From: Solibacillus sp. FSL K6-1523
Lineage (GTDB): Bacteria > Bacillota > Bacilli > Bacillales_A > Planococcaceae
Direction of reading: 5' to 3'
Length of the DNA stretch: 64,000 nt
Assembly: GCF_038005225.1 (NCBI RefSeq)
Contig: NZ_JBBOSU010000001.1
Span: forward strand, 112,001 to 176,000
Below are positions 35,052 to 45,238 of the stretch, in pieces (position 1 is the first letter of the stretch; the number at the start of each line of letters is the position of its first letter). The notes beneath the pieces were generated by a model that had not been told where the DNA came from, ran no database searches, and was given only the letters and a program-made list of their open reading frames with translations. The position numbers and the translations under genes were made by a program.

Positions 35052-35369
35052 AAATTAGTCTAGAGGGGAAATTCCAAGAATTCTCTAGTCAAAAAAATAA
35101 GCTAGAATTTGAATTTATGATAGACTAGAGTCATTTGCCTGCAACATTATTGGATATGAGATCATACATTGAACTAAAATCTAAAGAGTAATATGTTATT
35201 CACTACCATTCAAAAAAACGTTCCCAAATACAAGTTTTGGGCAAAATAAAACACTTAAAAAATTGTTATATCAATGCGCACTGACCTAAAAAAATGAGAC
35301 AAATAAAAAACACCTTACGTTTAAATCAGGTATTTAATACCAATAAATTAACGTGGAGGTGTTTTTTCT

Positions 35370-35684
35370 ATGGGAAGAAGAGTAAGTTATCCAGCTGAAG
35401 TTAAAATTAAAGCAATTGAAATGAGATTAGCAGGTATTCCAGTTAAGGAAATACTAGAGGAATTAAAAATTAAGAATAAATCACAATTAATGATTTGGAT
35501 GCGATGGTATAAAGCAGGAGAAACTCAGCGATTGCATCAACCGGTAGGAAAGCAATATTCCTACGGAAAAGGGCCAGAATATGACTCTGAGGAAGCTCGT
35601 TTACAAGCTGAAAATCTTTATCTTAAACAACAAATCGAAGTTTTAAAAAAGTATGTAGAATTGGAGAGGAAGTGGTTGGGCTAG
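35370..35684 (+). CDS. IS3-family OrfA (HTH protein)
   Basis: 104 aa: a helix-turn-helix of the IS3/InsE type (SYPAEVKIKAIEMRLAG, QLMIWMRWYKAG) and a C-terminal coiled coil (EEARLQAENLYLKQQIEVLK). GGAGG lies before the ATG. Near the 3' end the heptamer AAAAAAG (35645-35651) is read as A-AAA-AAG in this frame, the classic signal for a -1 ribosomal shift into orfB. Confidence 0.9.
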   Translation: MGRRVSYPAEVKIKAIEMRLAGIPVKEILEELKIKNKSQLMIWMRWYKAGETQRLHQPVGKQYSYGKGPEYDSEEARLQAENLYLKQQIEVLKKYVELERKWLG

Positions 35685-36511
35685 TATTCGTAGATTTAGT
35701 GGAAAGATTGAAAGGATTTATGTCAATTCAATCGATTTGTGTGCATATGGGTGTAGCACGTGCGTCCTATTATCGTTGGCGAAAGAATACCGGGAATACT
35801 TCTAAAAAAGCCGAGCGAGATCAGGCGATTGGTGAAGCTTGTGCAACCCATAAATATCGTTATGGTTATCGGAAAATAGCAGCCTTATTCTCTGGAATCA
35901 GTGAAAAGACTATCCAAAAAGTGATGCAGAAATATAATTGGTCATGTCGGGTAAAAGTGAAAAAGCGTAAACGGACTGGTCAACCATCTAAAGTAGCTGA
36001 TAACACGTTAAACCGTGACTTTAACGCAACAGCTCCTTTACAAAAGCTCGTAACCGATATTACTTACTTGCCTTTTGGACAGTCGATGTTATATCTTTCA
36101 AGCATTATGGATTTGTATAATGGGGAAATCATCGCGTATACAATTGGTTCAACACAAGATACAGAGTTTGTCTTAGAAACGCTTGACCAGCTTAAACAAT
36201 TGCCAAAAGGCGTCATCTTGCATAGTGATCAAGGTTCTGTATATACGTCTTACGATTATCAAAAAGAAGTGAAAGAAAAAGGAATTACCATGAGTATGTC
36301 TCGTAAAGGCACACCAGCGGATAATTCCCCAATCGAAACGTTTCACTCCTCGCTAAAGTCAGAAACGTTTTATCTTGACGACATACACAGCACGACTAAT
36401 GCATGTGTAATTCGTATCGTCGAAGAATATATAAATTATTATAATAATACCCGTATCCAAACGAAACTAAACAACCTGTCACCGGTAAAATACCGACAAC
36501 AGGTTGCTTAA
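35672..36511 (+). CDS. IS3-family OrfB (DDE transposase)
   Basis: 279 aa. HTH_21 domain at the start (MSIQSICVHMGVARASYYRW), then an rve integrase core with the three acidic residues in TDITYLP, LHSDQGSVYT and NSPIETFHSSLKSE. The family ending YINYYNNTRIQTKL is present. It lies in the -1 frame relative to orfA and stays open back through AAAAAAG, so an OrfAB fusion is the expected transposase. GTG at 35672 is only the ORF's first start-like codon. Confidence 0.92.
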   Translation: MVGLVFVDLVERLKGFMSIQSICVHMGVARASYYRWRKNTGNTSKKAERDQAIGEACATHKYRYGYRKIAALFSGISEKTIQKVMQKYNWSCRVKVKKRKRTGQPSKVADNTLNRDFNATAPLQKLVTDITYLPFGQSMLYLSSIMDLYNGEIIAYTIGSTQDTEFVLETLDQLKQLPKGVILHSDQGSVYTSYDYQKEVKEKGITMSMSRKGTPADNSPIETFHSSLKSETFYLDDIHSTTNACVIRIVEEYINYYNNTRIQTKLNNLSPVKYRQQVA

Positions 36512-36817
36512 AATAGGTGTTTTATTACTGTCTCAAAAACGACAGGCAGTGCCATGTTCTAAGTGTTTTTTCTTTACTGCAATCATATACAGTTTTTATG
36601 CGAAATCGGTTGAAGCTCTATATAACAAGGTTTTATCGATGCTCAAAAGAAACTGAACTAGCGTACATTTTGAATGAAATCTTGCATACTCAGCTGACTT
36701 CTTAACGTTGTAAATCAACCTTTAACATAGCCTTTTATATTACAAAAATATTTTTTACATAGATGTCACAAATCTCCACCAATTTCAGTTATATATGTCA
36801 GAGAGGAGGGGAACGTT

Positions 36818-37411
36818 TTGACTACATCAAATACATCCAAAGAAAATGCTAATTTAGAAATAAAATCAATCTTAGAACAAGTTCAATCAGGTGACACTTA
36901 TGCCTACACTGAAATCATCCGTAGTTTTCAAAAACAAATATATATTTATTGCTATTATTTATTAAAAAATAAGGAAGAGGCGGAAGATGCTGCACAAGAT
37001 ATTTTTATAAAGGGATTAGAAAACATTCATAACTTTTCTTATACGGTCTCTTTTTCTGCGTGGCTTTATAAAATTGCACATAATCATTGTATGGATTTAT
37101 TAAAGAAGAAAAATAAAAGCTACAAATTTTGGACGAGCTTTAAGAAAGAACAAGCATACGAACTTAGCCATAGACAAGCGTATGAATATGATGATTTCAT
37201 CCACGAATTATTAGATAAGTTAAATGTGGATGAAAGAAGGATTTTGCTGCTTCGTTCGATCGAGGAATATAGCTTTGATGAAATTGCTTCGATTATGGAA
37301 TTGAAACCAACAACGGTTCGAAAAAAGTATGAACGATTACGTAAAAAGTTACTGAAAGAAAAAAAGTTAGGAGGGGAATTTTATGAACACTCGCTCAAAA
37401 CAGGAGGATAA
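36818..37411 (+). CDS. ECF-type RNA polymerase sigma factor
   Basis: 197 aa. Region 2: ILEQVQSGDTYAYTEIIRSF and KNKEEAEDAAQDIFIKGLENI, with FSAWLYKIAHN. Region 4: DERRILLLRSIEEYSFDEIASIM and KPTTVRKKYERLRKKL. The start is TTG at 36818 with GAGAGGAGGGG upstream. The 3' end overlaps the anti-sigma gene by 29 bp. TGTCACAAATC at 36774 and TATATGTC at 36790 could be parts of an autoregulated promoter; this is only a guess. Confidence 0.92.
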   Translation: MTTSNTSKENANLEIKSILEQVQSGDTYAYTEIIRSFQKQIYIYCYYLLKNKEEAEDAAQDIFIKGLENIHNFSYTVSFSAWLYKIAHNHCMDLLKKKNKSYKFWTSFKKEQAYELSHRQAYEYDDFIHELLDKLNVDERRILLLRSIEEYSFDEIASIMELKPTTVRKKYERLRKKLLKEKKLGGEFYEHSLKTGG

Positions 37412-38516
37412 AGAGGTAGATCAATTAGAAAAAATTATTCGAGAAACACCTGTGGAAGTGGATTTGGTAAATCGAACAATGCGCAATTATGAAAGTAGTC
37501 GTGATACAAAGCTGTCTGGAAAATCTAGAACGCGTCAGAAACTGCGTCATGGCGTAATGATTTTTACTACCTCCGCAGCTATGATTTTTAGTTTGTTAAT
37601 TATGACGAACTTAATTTCACCAACGACGGCGACGATAAAAGACGAGCCTATATCAACATCTGTTTTTAAATCTAGTGAAAGGGATGTTGGTCTGCATGCC
37701 GCAGATGAAAAGGGGCTCTCAACAAAATTGAATACAAGCGTTACGCATGAAGGTTTTACATTAAGTGTAACAGAAGTCGTGTATGACGGTGCACGTGTTG
37801 CAATTGGAGTTGAACGCCATCAGAAAGAAGCTGAAAATTCAAAAGAAAGTTTATCAGATCAAATAATGGGCAATATTGAATTTTTACTAAATGGTGAACC
37901 ACTTAATCACACCAATTTTAGCGGTATTTTTGGACAACCAAGTAAGGATAATAATTTTGCGATTTTGGAATTTGCAGATTTAAAAAATCAGGGTGGGGAG
38001 CCTTTCCCAAAGCAGTTTAATTTGACATTAACCACTACAATAGATGGAATTTCTGAACCATTTATAATAGATATTCCAGTAAGTGATAGTGGTAACTATA
38101 TAAACTTACAGCCTAATATAAGTAGAAAATACAAAAATAACGATTTCACTATTGAACAAGTTATACTAACGCCCATTACAACGAGTATTACGACAAGAAA
38201 AGCCTTGCTTGATAAATCAACTTCTATAGATTCTCGGGGAGGAATAAGCATCGACGTTTTTGATGATCAAGGAAATAAATTAAAAATAATTCATGGCAAT
38301 GGTAGCCGTGAGACAAATGAAGGAACTAGCGATTTAATTGAGGATTTACGGTTACATCCATTTGAAACTTTACCAAATGCCATTACAATCAAACCGTATA
38401 CCTATCTTTATGATGCCTATCCAAATGGATCATTCCAAATGGATGAAAATGGTGACCCAAAGATTCAATACATCCCAGAGCTAGAAATAATAGTACCGAT
38501 TTCCTCACAGCAATAA
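37383..38516 (+). CDS. Membrane anti-sigma factor, DUF4179-like
   Basis: 377 aa: a cytoplasmic N terminus of ~55 residues (binding the sigma factor, by analogy), one transmembrane helix (MIFTTSAAMIFSLLIMTNLI), and a large extracytoplasmic part with the pattern of DUF4179 domains (EGFTLSVTEVVYDGARVAIG). GGAGGGG lies 6 nt before the ATG. The overlap with the sigma gene gives coupled synthesis. It probably holds the sigma factor inactive until a cell-envelope signal arrives. Confidence 0.82.
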   Translation: MNTRSKQEDKEVDQLEKIIRETPVEVDLVNRTMRNYESSRDTKLSGKSRTRQKLRHGVMIFTTSAAMIFSLLIMTNLISPTTATIKDEPISTSVFKSSERDVGLHAADEKGLSTKLNTSVTHEGFTLSVTEVVYDGARVAIGVERHQKEAENSKESLSDQIMGNIEFLLNGEPLNHTNFSGIFGQPSKDNNFAILEFADLKNQGGEPFPKQFNLTLTTTIDGISEPFIIDIPVSDSGNYINLQPNISRKYKNNDFTIEQVILTPITTSITTRKALLDKSTSIDSRGGISIDVFDDQGNKLKIIHGNGSRETNEGTSDLIEDLRLHPFETLPNAITIKPYTYLYDAYPNGSFQMDENGDPKIQYIPELEIIVPISSQQ

Positions 38517-38545
38517 AATAGAAATAGTAGAGCAAGTGAACTAGT

Positions 38546-38584
38546 ATGCCGAAACGTTGAATTTATAGCGTTTCGGCATTTTTA
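38546..38584 (+). terminator. Terminator of the sigma/anti-sigma operon
   Basis: An 11-bp perfect stem ATGCCGAAACG/CGTTTCGGCAT followed by a T-run. Confidence 0.88.
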
Positions 38585-38656
38585 CATTGAATTAATTAAA
38601 AATCATAATTGCGAGGACACCAAATATCCCAAAAATCAGCGGGTAAAACGTGGTTT

Positions 38657-38782
38657 GGCTAGTTTCGGCATCAATTCGGCTAGTTTTCGATGTATTTTGG
38701 CGAGTAACGCTTGAAAAGTGGCTAGTTTTGACGGAGAAATGGCTAGTTTGCGGTAAAAGTTGGCTAGTTACAACGGGGAAAT
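38657..38782. repeat. 21-bp periodic array, GGCTAGTT type, six units
   Basis: GGCTAGTT (third unit GGCGAGTA) begins at 38657, 38678, 38699, 38720, 38741 and 38762, each exactly 21 bp apart, while the other 13 bases differ between units. One frame stays open on each strand: WLVxxxx heptads on plus, TSxxxxx heptads on minus. It lies in the 475-bp gap between the anti-sigma terminator and nupC; no other feature is seen there. Confidence 0.8.
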
Positions 38783-39059
38783 AGGAAAATCTATTGAAGA
38801 ATCCGGCACGAATTTGAATGAAATAAGAGCATTTAGTTCAATCTATATAGAATCCAAAATCTTTTCGGCTGTTTTAGAGGAATAAACTCATAATGAGCGT
38901 GGGCTATGGATTTATCTTAATAAATCGGAATCATTCGTCATTTTACAAGGGACTTGCTTTTTGTTAAAATTGCATTTCAAAGCATGTCGAAAACTGTCGA
39001 AATATGAATTTTCAAATAACGAGTGGTTTCTTCCCAAAAATATTAAGAAGGTGTCTATT

Positions 39060-40271
39060 ATGAACGTGTTATGGGGAATAGGCGGTATATTTACCGTCTT
39101 AATTATTGCTTTTCTTTTATCAAGTGCTAAAAAGTCGATTAAGTGGCGGACAATTTTAGCCGGATTAGCAATTCAAATTTTATTTGCTTTTATTGTTTTA
39201 AAATGGGAAGCAGGTCGTAAAGCACTTGAAGGTCTATCCAACGGCGTTCAAAATTTAATATCCTATGCGAATGAAGGAATTTCTTTCGTATTTGGGCCAG
39301 CAGCAGATACAGTAAACTTCGGATTTGTTTTTGCGTTCCAAGTATTAACTGTAATCATTTTCTTCTCTGCATTAATTTCTATTTTATATTATTTAGGTAT
39401 AATGCAGTTTTTTATTCGTATTATTGGTGGAGGACTTTCAAAGCTCCTTGGGACAAGCAAGGCCGAGTCCATTTCAGCAGCTGCGAACATTTTCGTTGGG
39501 CAAACAGAAGCACCACTTGTCATTCGACCGTTCATCGATAAAATGACGAAATCGGAGCTATTTGCCATTATGACTGGAGGACTCGCATCGGTTTCAGGTT
39601 CGGTTTTAGTCGGATATGCACTGTTAGGTGTGCCTCTAGAATACTTACTTGCAGCAAGTTTCATGGCTGCTCCTGCTGGATTAATTTTAGCGAAAATGAT
39701 GCTTCCAGAAACAGAAGTAGTTGATGAGGGGAATTTTAAGTTAGAAAAGGATGATACTGCTGTAAATGTGATTGATGCAGCAGCACGTGGAGCAAGTGAT
39801 GGAATGAAGCTCGCGGTGAACGTTGGGGCTATGCTATTAGCGTTTATCGGTATTATCGCGTTGCTTAACGGTTTACTTGGTGGTTTAGGGAGTTTCTTTG
39901 GTTTTGAAGGTTTAACAATTCAGGGGATTTTAGGTATCCTATTTTCACCATTAGCTTTTGCAATTGGTGTTCCATGGGAAGAAGCGGTTAAAGCGGGTTC
40001 TTACATTGGACAAAAGCTAGTATTGAATGAATTTGTTGCATACAAATCTTTTAGCGAGTCAATTGCAAATCTCTCTGATAAAACAGTAATTGTAGTTAGT
40101 TTCGCTTTATGTGGGTTTGCAAACTTAGGCTCACTGGCGATTTTACTTGGTGGTATAGGGTCATTAGCACCTAGTCGCCGTTCAGATATCGCACGTTTAG
40201 GCGTTCGAGCGATTGCTGCAGGGATGTTAGCCTCTTTATTAAGTGCGGCAATAGCAGGGATGTTTCTTTAA
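39060..40271 (+). CDS. nupC: NupC-type concentrative nucleoside transporter
   Basis: 403 aa, about ten membrane segments. CNT family signatures: [39 protein letters not shown] (nucleoside/Na+ or H+ binding), [20 protein letters not shown] and the C-terminal [20 protein letters not shown]. It imports nucleosides using an ion gradient. The start at 39060 is chosen because AAGAAGGTG lies upstream and the family N terminus begins [10 protein letters not shown]; a 33-residue upstream extension is unlike the family. Confidence 0.93.
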   Translation: MNVLWGIGGIFTVLIIAFLLSSAKKSIKWRTILAGLAIQILFAFIVLKWEAGRKALEGLSNGVQNLISYANEGISFVFGPAADTVNFGFVFAFQVLTVIIFFSALISILYYLGIMQFFIRIIGGGLSKLLGTSKAESISAAANIFVGQTEAPLVIRPFIDKMTKSELFAIMTGGLASVSGSVLVGYALLGVPLEYLLAASFMAAPAGLILAKMMLPETEVVDEGNFKLEKDDTAVNVIDAAARGASDGMKLAVNVGAMLLAFIGIIALLNGLLGGLGSFFGFEGLTIQGILGILFSPLAFAIGVPWEEAVKAGSYIGQKLVLNEFVAYKSFSESIANLSDKTVIVVSFALCGFANLGSLAILLGGIGSLAPSRRSDIARLGVRAIAAGMLASLLSAAIAGMFL

Positions 40272-40279
40272 TAATTATA

Positions 40280-40323
40280 GTGCCAGGTGCGGGGAAAACT
40301 CCATTGCACCTGGCACATTTTTG
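40280..40323 (+). terminator. Terminator after nupC
   Basis: An 11-bp perfect stem GTGCCAGGTGC/GCACCTGGCAC followed by ATTTTTG. Confidence 0.88.
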
Positions 40324-40860
40324 ATTCTTTAGATTAAACAATCCTTTATTGACTTCGAAAATCAAGTTTTAGTTATAATTCTATTTTGAGCAATTTTCCC
40401 ACCAACATAAGGGATGACTTTAAAGCTCCCCAAAAATAAAATAAAAATATTAGAAAATGCAAGTTGATGTACTAAGTTTCCAAAAACGATACCTTTAGAG
40501 CTAGAAGTATATTTAGTAATATGGAAAAAAATAAATGAAAAACTTGCCCTACTAAAAATAATTAATGTAACTTTATGTTTATTTTTTCTAAGTAAATTAG
40601 TTGCCAAAATCAATAAAGTATAACGATGGCTATTTCAATGTTGTAACTAAAATTACCGAAGAAGGTTATTTTATCAGTTAATTCAGGAGGGAGATTATTT
40701 AATGAAATGGCATATTTACTAAGTTTATTTCGATAAATTTATAGTATTAGAAATGCGAAGTTTAATATTGAGGAAATGATGATAACTGACTATTCATACT
40801 TTCCGCCTTCCATATAATCATTTCCTTCCAATAAATTAAGTACATCATACCGGAAATAAC
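40324..40860. other. Long intergenic region without a convincing gene
   Basis: 537 bp of AT-rich DNA. A 9-bp inverted repeat GGAAATGAT (40772) / ATCATTTCC (40817) lies near the methyltransferase gene's 3' end. An 83-codon minus-strand frame at 40362-40613 is hydrophobic but has no ribosome binding site; it could be a decayed membrane-protein gene. Confidence 0.4.
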
Positions 40861-41616
40861 CTAGCCTTTCTTTTTTGCCTTTATAATAAATGTAGTTGGA
40901 AAATGATTCGCTTTATGTAATGAATAATAACGCTCCGAATATGGAATATCCGTATTTTTCATCTCCTTAGGAATGTCTGATTCAATTAAAGAAACCAGTT
41001 CGAAATTCGCTTTAAGAAGTTCATTCACAAACGTGGCCAATTTATATTTAGGAACCTTCATTGGCGCGTTTTCCCCTTTAAATGTGGGCATATCAATGGA
41101 GCCTTCTTGCTGATAGGATCCATTTAAATAAAACTGATGATCCTGACACTTTATTTGTGCGTAAAAGGGATGTTCCCAACTAAATACAAACTCCCCACCA
41201 GGTTTCAAATAAGAGTAAATCAGCTGGAACGTTTTTGCTAAATCATTCGACCATCCAATTGCATAAATTGAATACACTAAATCGAAATACTCTTTCGGCA
41301 AACCGATTTCTTGTTCCATTGGAGCCGTATATAACGTTGCTTCAATATCTGCTAATGTTTCACGAGCAAATGCCATTTGTGCTATAGAAAAGTCTACACC
41401 CCACAATTCAGCAGCTCCTTTGTTATGCATATAAAGCAATGAATGTCCACTACCAAAGCCGATTTCTAAAACATTTTTCCCATCACATGCACCAATGAGA
41501 TTTAACTCCTCCTCGGTTTGTGTGAAAGGCCCATAGCTCGGCAACGCGTCAATTCCATTAAAATACTTTGCCACGATGTTCCAACTTGATTGATTGCTTT
41601 CGATCATATCTTTCAA
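40861..41616 (-). CDS. Class I SAM-dependent methyltransferase
   Basis: About 251 aa. Rossmann methyltransferase with motif I NVLEIGFGSGHSLLYM, the acidic residue after strand 2 in ELWGVDFS, motif IV FDLVYSIYAIGW and post-motif LKPGGEFVFSWEHPF. UbiE/Methyltransf_11 type, substrate unknown. The start is probably TTG at 41616, with GGGGTG 7 nt upstream; a GTG three codons earlier overlaps that site. Confidence 0.85.
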   Translation of the reverse strand: MKDMIESNQSSWNIVAKYFNGIDALPSYGPFTQTEEELNLIGACDGKNVLEIGFGSGHSLLYMHNKGAAELWGVDFSIAQMAFARETLADIEATLYTAPMEQEIGLPKEYFDLVYSIYAIGWSNDLAKTFQLIYSYLKPGGEFVFSWEHPFYAQIKCQDHQFYLNGSYQQEGSIDMPTFKGENAPMKVPKYKLATFVNELLKANFELVSLIESDIPKEMKNTDIPYSERYYSLHKANHFPTTFIIKAKKKG

Positions 41617-41850
41617 AATAATCACCCCATTATTTTAATAGAACGTAATAAATACATATAACTCTATGTCGAGCGGATTTATAATTTCATAAGCGTAAAT
41701 TAGAGGAATCGACCTGTTTGATATGGTCGAACCATTATGTGAAGTTTACATATTCTGTTTATTAATGTCACTAGTATGTTGGATGCATTTTAAAGAATAG
41801 ATGAGCTTAATCTGAGTATTTTGGGACATTGAATAACCGTATAAAGAATA

Positions 41851-41877
41851 AAAAACCGCAATTAGTAGGTTGCGGTT
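41851..41877 (-). terminator. Terminator of the DeoR-type regulator gene
   Basis: AACCGCA pairs with TGCGGTT; read on the minus strand it is followed by TTTTT. The remaining part of the 41617-41943 gap is featureless AT-rich DNA. Confidence 0.75.
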
Positions 41878-41943
41878 AACTGTACCAAATATATTTAACT
41901 TTTTCAGTGAGTGCTTTTTTATTTTATCTGTTAAATTTACTCT

Positions 41944-42711
41944 TTAAACCAAACCAACACGCTGAACATGTATCCCCGCATCTATATATTGCTTAAAAAG
42001 AACATCATTCAATCCATCATCTGTAATAAAGTAATCGACATCGCTTAATGAGCAAATTTTGACCGCTACATCTCGCTCAAATTTGGTGTGGTCCGCTACA
42101 ACGTATATCGTTTGTGCTATGCGCACGATATTTCGCCTTGTTAAAACTTCCTCAAAGCTAAAATCAGACAAACCATTTTGAATCGATATCCCACTCGTAC
42201 ATATAAATGCTTTTGAAATATTCAATTGATCATATTGAAGTAAAAAATCATACGCGACGATAGATTTTTCTGAATGACGCACTTTCCCGCCCATTAAAAT
42301 GATTTCTACAGATGTATGTAATAATTCTACAGCGATTGGCAAAGAGTTTGTAATGACCGTGATATTTTTCATATTGCGAATGAATTTAGCAATTTGAAAA
42401 GTACTAGAACCACTATCTAAAAAAATACAATCCCCCTCATGAATAAGCTTGGCACATTCCCTGGCAATGGCGATTTTCTCGTCTAATTGACTAATCATAC
42501 GCTGCTCAATCAATGTTTCTGTCATTGATTGTTCAACCTCTCGAATCCCCCCATAAAATTTTTCAACGAGTCCTTGTTGTACAAGGATTTGAATATCACG
42601 GCGCAACGTTTCCATTGAAATTTGCAGTGCTTCTGTTAGTTCATAATGCTTTACAACTTGCTGTGTTCGAACGATTTCCATAATTTTTTGTTGACGTTCA
42701 ACGGGATACAT
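41944..42711 (-). CDS. DeoR-family regulator of the phosphonate operon
   Basis: 255 aa. N-terminal HTH (YPVERQQKIMEIVRTQQ, then ISMETLRRDIQILVQQGLVEKFYGG) and the DeoR sensor domain (GDCIFLDSGSSTFQIAKF, TNSLPIAVELL, VVADHTKFERDVAVKI). It is divergent from the 2-aminoethylphosphonate operon, with phased ATTTAC repeats in between, so it probably controls that operon. The ATG at 42711 is preferred: GAGGAGTGA lies 5 nt upstream. Confidence 0.9.
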   Translation of the reverse strand: MYPVERQQKIMEIVRTQQVVKHYELTEALQISMETLRRDIQILVQQGLVEKFYGGIREVEQSMTETLIEQRMISQLDEKIAIARECAKLIHEGDCIFLDSGSSTFQIAKFIRNMKNITVITNSLPIAVELLHTSVEIILMGGKVRHSEKSIVAYDFLLQYDQLNISKAFICTSGISIQNGLSDFSFEEVLTRRNIVRIAQTIYVVADHTKFERDVAVKICSLSDVDYFITDDGLNDVLFKQYIDAGIHVQRVGLV

Positions 42712-42775
42712 AACCATCACTCCTCGTTCTTTACCATATCAAAAGTGGTCAAGACTTTGTCAGAAGTTAATCTAA

Positions 42776-42826
42776 ATTTACGCAATATTTACTCAACATT
42801 TACGAAACTAACGTCTTTAAATTTAC
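42776..42826 (+). promoter_or_regulatory. Phased ATTTAC repeats, likely operator of the phosphonate operon
   Basis: ATTTAC begins at 42776, 42787 and 42798 (11-bp period), with a fourth copy at 42821. The 11-bp units are ATTTACGCAAT, ATTTACTCAAC and ATTTACGAAAC. DeoR-family proteins commonly use multiple short repeats between divergent genes. Confidence 0.6.
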
Positions 42827-42869
42827 AATGCACTTTTATACTAAGGGTAATCAGAAAGAGGTGGCACAC

Positions 42870-43622
42870 GTGCTTGAGCTTCAGCAAATAAAGAAAAGCT
42901 TTGGAACGAAAGATGTTTTAAAGGATATTCAATTAACATTACCAAAAGGACAAATTATGTCGCTTCTAGGACCGAGTGGTTGTGGAAAAACAACATTATT
43001 AAATATTATTTTAGGATTAGAGCAACAAACGAGCGGCAAGATCATTTGGGATGGTGAGGACATTAGTCAGAAGCCTATGCAAGAACGGGGTTTTAATATC
43101 GTCTTTCAAGATTTCGCTTTGTTTCCCCATTTAAATGCATACGACAATATTATTTATGGATTGCGTAATCAAAAGAAGGGCATTGATGAAAAAAGTGTCC
43201 AAGAATATATTGAATTTTTAGAGCTTAGCCCCCATTTGAAAAAGAAAGTGCATGAACTATCAGGTGGGCAAAAGCAGCGTGTTTCGATTGCACGAACACT
43301 TGTTATGCAACCAGATATTTTACTAATGGATGAGCCATTAAGTGCGCTAGATGGTGTGATTAAAGAAACGATTAAAGAGCGCATTCAGTCAATTTCCAGG
43401 GAGTTTAATTTAACGACAATTATCGTTACGCATGATCCAGAAGAGGCGTTAACATTATCGGATCAAGTAGTAATTTTAAATGATGGACATATCGCACAAT
43501 GTGGCAGTCCAGTAGAAATAGTAAATGAACCCGCGAATGAATTTATTGAAAACTTTATCCTTCAGCAACTGCGCATTAAGCGTCAGAATATATATCGCCT
43601 ATTTGGTGAGCAATATGCTTAA
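42870..43622 (+). CDS. 2-aminoethylphosphonate ABC transporter ATP-binding protein
   Basis: 250 aa. Walker [17 protein letters not shown]-loop [15 protein letters not shown], signature [13 protein letters not shown], Walker [14 protein letters not shown]-loop VTHDPEE. It lacks the long TOBE tail of many importers. The start is GTG at 42870 with AAAGAGGTGG 5 nt upstream. The next gene's ATG lies inside its last codons. Substrate is assigned from the downstream phnW-phnX. Confidence 0.9.
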   Translation: MLELQQIKKSFGTKDVLKDIQLTLPKGQIMSLLGPSGCGKTTLLNIILGLEQQTSGKIIWDGEDISQKPMQERGFNIVFQDFALFPHLNAYDNIIYGLRNQKKGIDEKSVQEYIEFLELSPHLKKKVHELSGGQKQRVSIARTLVMQPDILLMDEPLSALDGVIKETIKERIQSISREFNLTTIIVTHDPEEALTLSDQVVILNDGHIAQCGSPVEIVNEPANEFIENFILQQLRIKRQNIYRLFGEQYA

Positions 43623-45234
43623 AACGACGATGCTAATGCGCGGTATGGCATTTCTGCTGTTAGCTACCATTGTATTCTTTTTAGCACTGCCTCTAGGAGC
43701 AATTGTTTTGAAATCATTTGAGGGAGCTGATGGTTGGACACTTCAAAATTATGAACAAGCTTTATCTAGTGGGATATTAACAGAGGTTTTCTTCAATAGT
43801 GTATGGGTATCAACAATTGCAGCGGTCATTACAACCGTGCTGGCGTTTTTATTAGCCTACACGATTCATTTTACGAATGTTGCAAAGCCAATTAAAAAAT
43901 TTATTCGGCTCGGTGTGACAATGCCGATGCTACTACCAACGATTACATATGGCTTTGTATTGATTTATGCATTTGGGAATCAAGGGATATTCAGCCGTAT
44001 CTTTGGCCAACCGATTTTCACAATTTACGGCTTTAACGGTTTAGTCATTGGTTATGTTATGTACACATTGCCAGCCGCATTTTTACTTATGCATAATGCC
44101 ATGCAGTATATGGATCACCGATTTATTATTGTGTCGCATCTGATGCATGATGGCAAATGGCGCCGATTTTACCATACGATTTTACGCCCGATGCTAAGTC
44201 CAATCGGTGGTGCCTTTATTTTAGCATTCATCTTAAGTTTCACGGATTATGGTATACCAGCTTCAGTAGGTGGCACATATGACGTGATTGCAACGACGCT
44301 TTATCAAACGATGCTTGGGTCCATTCCAAACTTCTCGCAAGGTGCGGTCATTTCGATTGCCATGCTTGCGCCAGCTGTACTTGGGATGCTTGCTATGGGA
44401 ATTTTGGAAAGAGGCAATGTGTCGTATAAGTCTGTTTCACAGCAAGTTGCTTTTTCTTCCAAAACAAAGACGGTGTTGTTCGGTTCAGGTAGCGTCGTTT
44501 TAGTCCTTACTTTATTGGCAGTATTTACACCGCTTATTATCGTGCCATTTACGACAGCATACCCATTTGATTTTGGCTTCACACTGCAACATTTCCAAGC
44601 AGTTATTCAAATGCCAGAATTAATGAATGTGTATAAGAATTCATTGCTTGTTGCGATAAGTACGGCACTTGTTGGGGTAGTCATTGCTTTTGTTGCAGGT
44701 TTGTTAAGTGCGCGTACGCAATTAAAAAATCGCCAAGCATTTGATGCCATTGCGATGATAACCAATGCAGTACCAGGAATGGTTTTAGGTTTAGGTTACT
44801 TATTTTTCTTTAATAATAGTAGTTTAAAAGGCACTTTCTTCATTATTATTGCCTATGCGATTATGCATTTCTTTACAACACCGTTTTTAATGGTGAAAAA
44901 TGCATTGCAAAAAATGGACCCTTCTTGGGAAGTGACAGGCGCTTTACTACGTGATAGCTGGCTGCAAACAGTTTTCCGAGTGATCTTACCGAATATCAAA
45001 AAAACATTAGTAGAAGTGTTTAGTTATTACTTTATTAACGCAATGGTGACGGTGAGTGGGGTTATTTTCATAGTTACAACACATACCGTTTTAGTTTCAA
45101 CCAAAATTAAAGAGTTGCAGCATTTCTCAAAGTTCAATGAAATTTTTATTCTATCTCTGTTTATTTTAGTAACAAATATTGTTGTGAAAATAGCCTGTGA
45201 GTTTTATCTAAATAGTCAATCGAAAAGGGGATAA
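43615..45234 (+). CDS. 2-aminoethylphosphonate ABC transporter permease (two fused halves)
   Basis: 539 aa with twelve transmembrane helices, made of two permease domains in one chain (first from ~10 to 265, second from ~285 to 535), as in the PhnU2-type permeases. An EAA-like loop is visible in each half ([40 protein letters not shown]). The start at 43615 overlaps the ATPase stop by 8 bp. Confidence 0.9.
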   Translation: MLKTTMLMRGMAFLLLATIVFFLALPLGAIVLKSFEGADGWTLQNYEQALSSGILTEVFFNSVWVSTIAAVITTVLAFLLAYTIHFTNVAKPIKKFIRLGVTMPMLLPTITYGFVLIYAFGNQGIFSRIFGQPIFTIYGFNGLVIGYVMYTLPAAFLLMHNAMQYMDHRFIIVSHLMHDGKWRRFYHTILRPMLSPIGGAFILAFILSFTDYGIPASVGGTYDVIATTLYQTMLGSIPNFSQGAVISIAMLAPAVLGMLAMGILERGNVSYKSVSQQVAFSSKTKTVLFGSGSVVLVLTLLAVFTPLIIVPFTTAYPFDFGFTLQHFQAVIQMPELMNVYKNSLLVAISTALVGVVIAFVAGLLSARTQLKNRQAFDAIAMITNAVPGMVLGLGYLFFFNNSSLKGTFFIIIAYAIMHFFTTPFLMVKNALQKMDPSWEVTGALLRDSWLQTVFRVILPNIKKTLVEVFSYYFINAMVTVSGVIFIVTTHTVLVSTKIKELQHFSKFNEIFILSLFILVTNIVVKIACEFYLNSQSKRG

Positions 45235-45238
45235 GGAA

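Larger units (their letters stand above)
35278..36552 (+). mobile_element. IS3-family element, about 1.27 kb
   Basis: Carries orfA and orfB. The ends are imperfect inverted repeats: left GCACTGACCT...TGAGACA...AATAAAAAACACCT, right (read inward) GCACTGCCTG...TGAGACAGTAATAAAACACCT. No clear target duplication is visible. Both frames are intact, so the copy may be active. Positions 36553-36817 behind it contain no recognised gene. Confidence 0.85.

Noticed and set aside
36517-36705. 62-codon frame after the IS3 element
   Set aside because: Starts inside the element's right end and has no ribosome binding site.
40362-40613. Minus-strand 83-codon hydrophobic frame
   Set aside because: TTG start without a ribosome binding site, no recognisable family and irregular helix pattern; may be a decayed gene.
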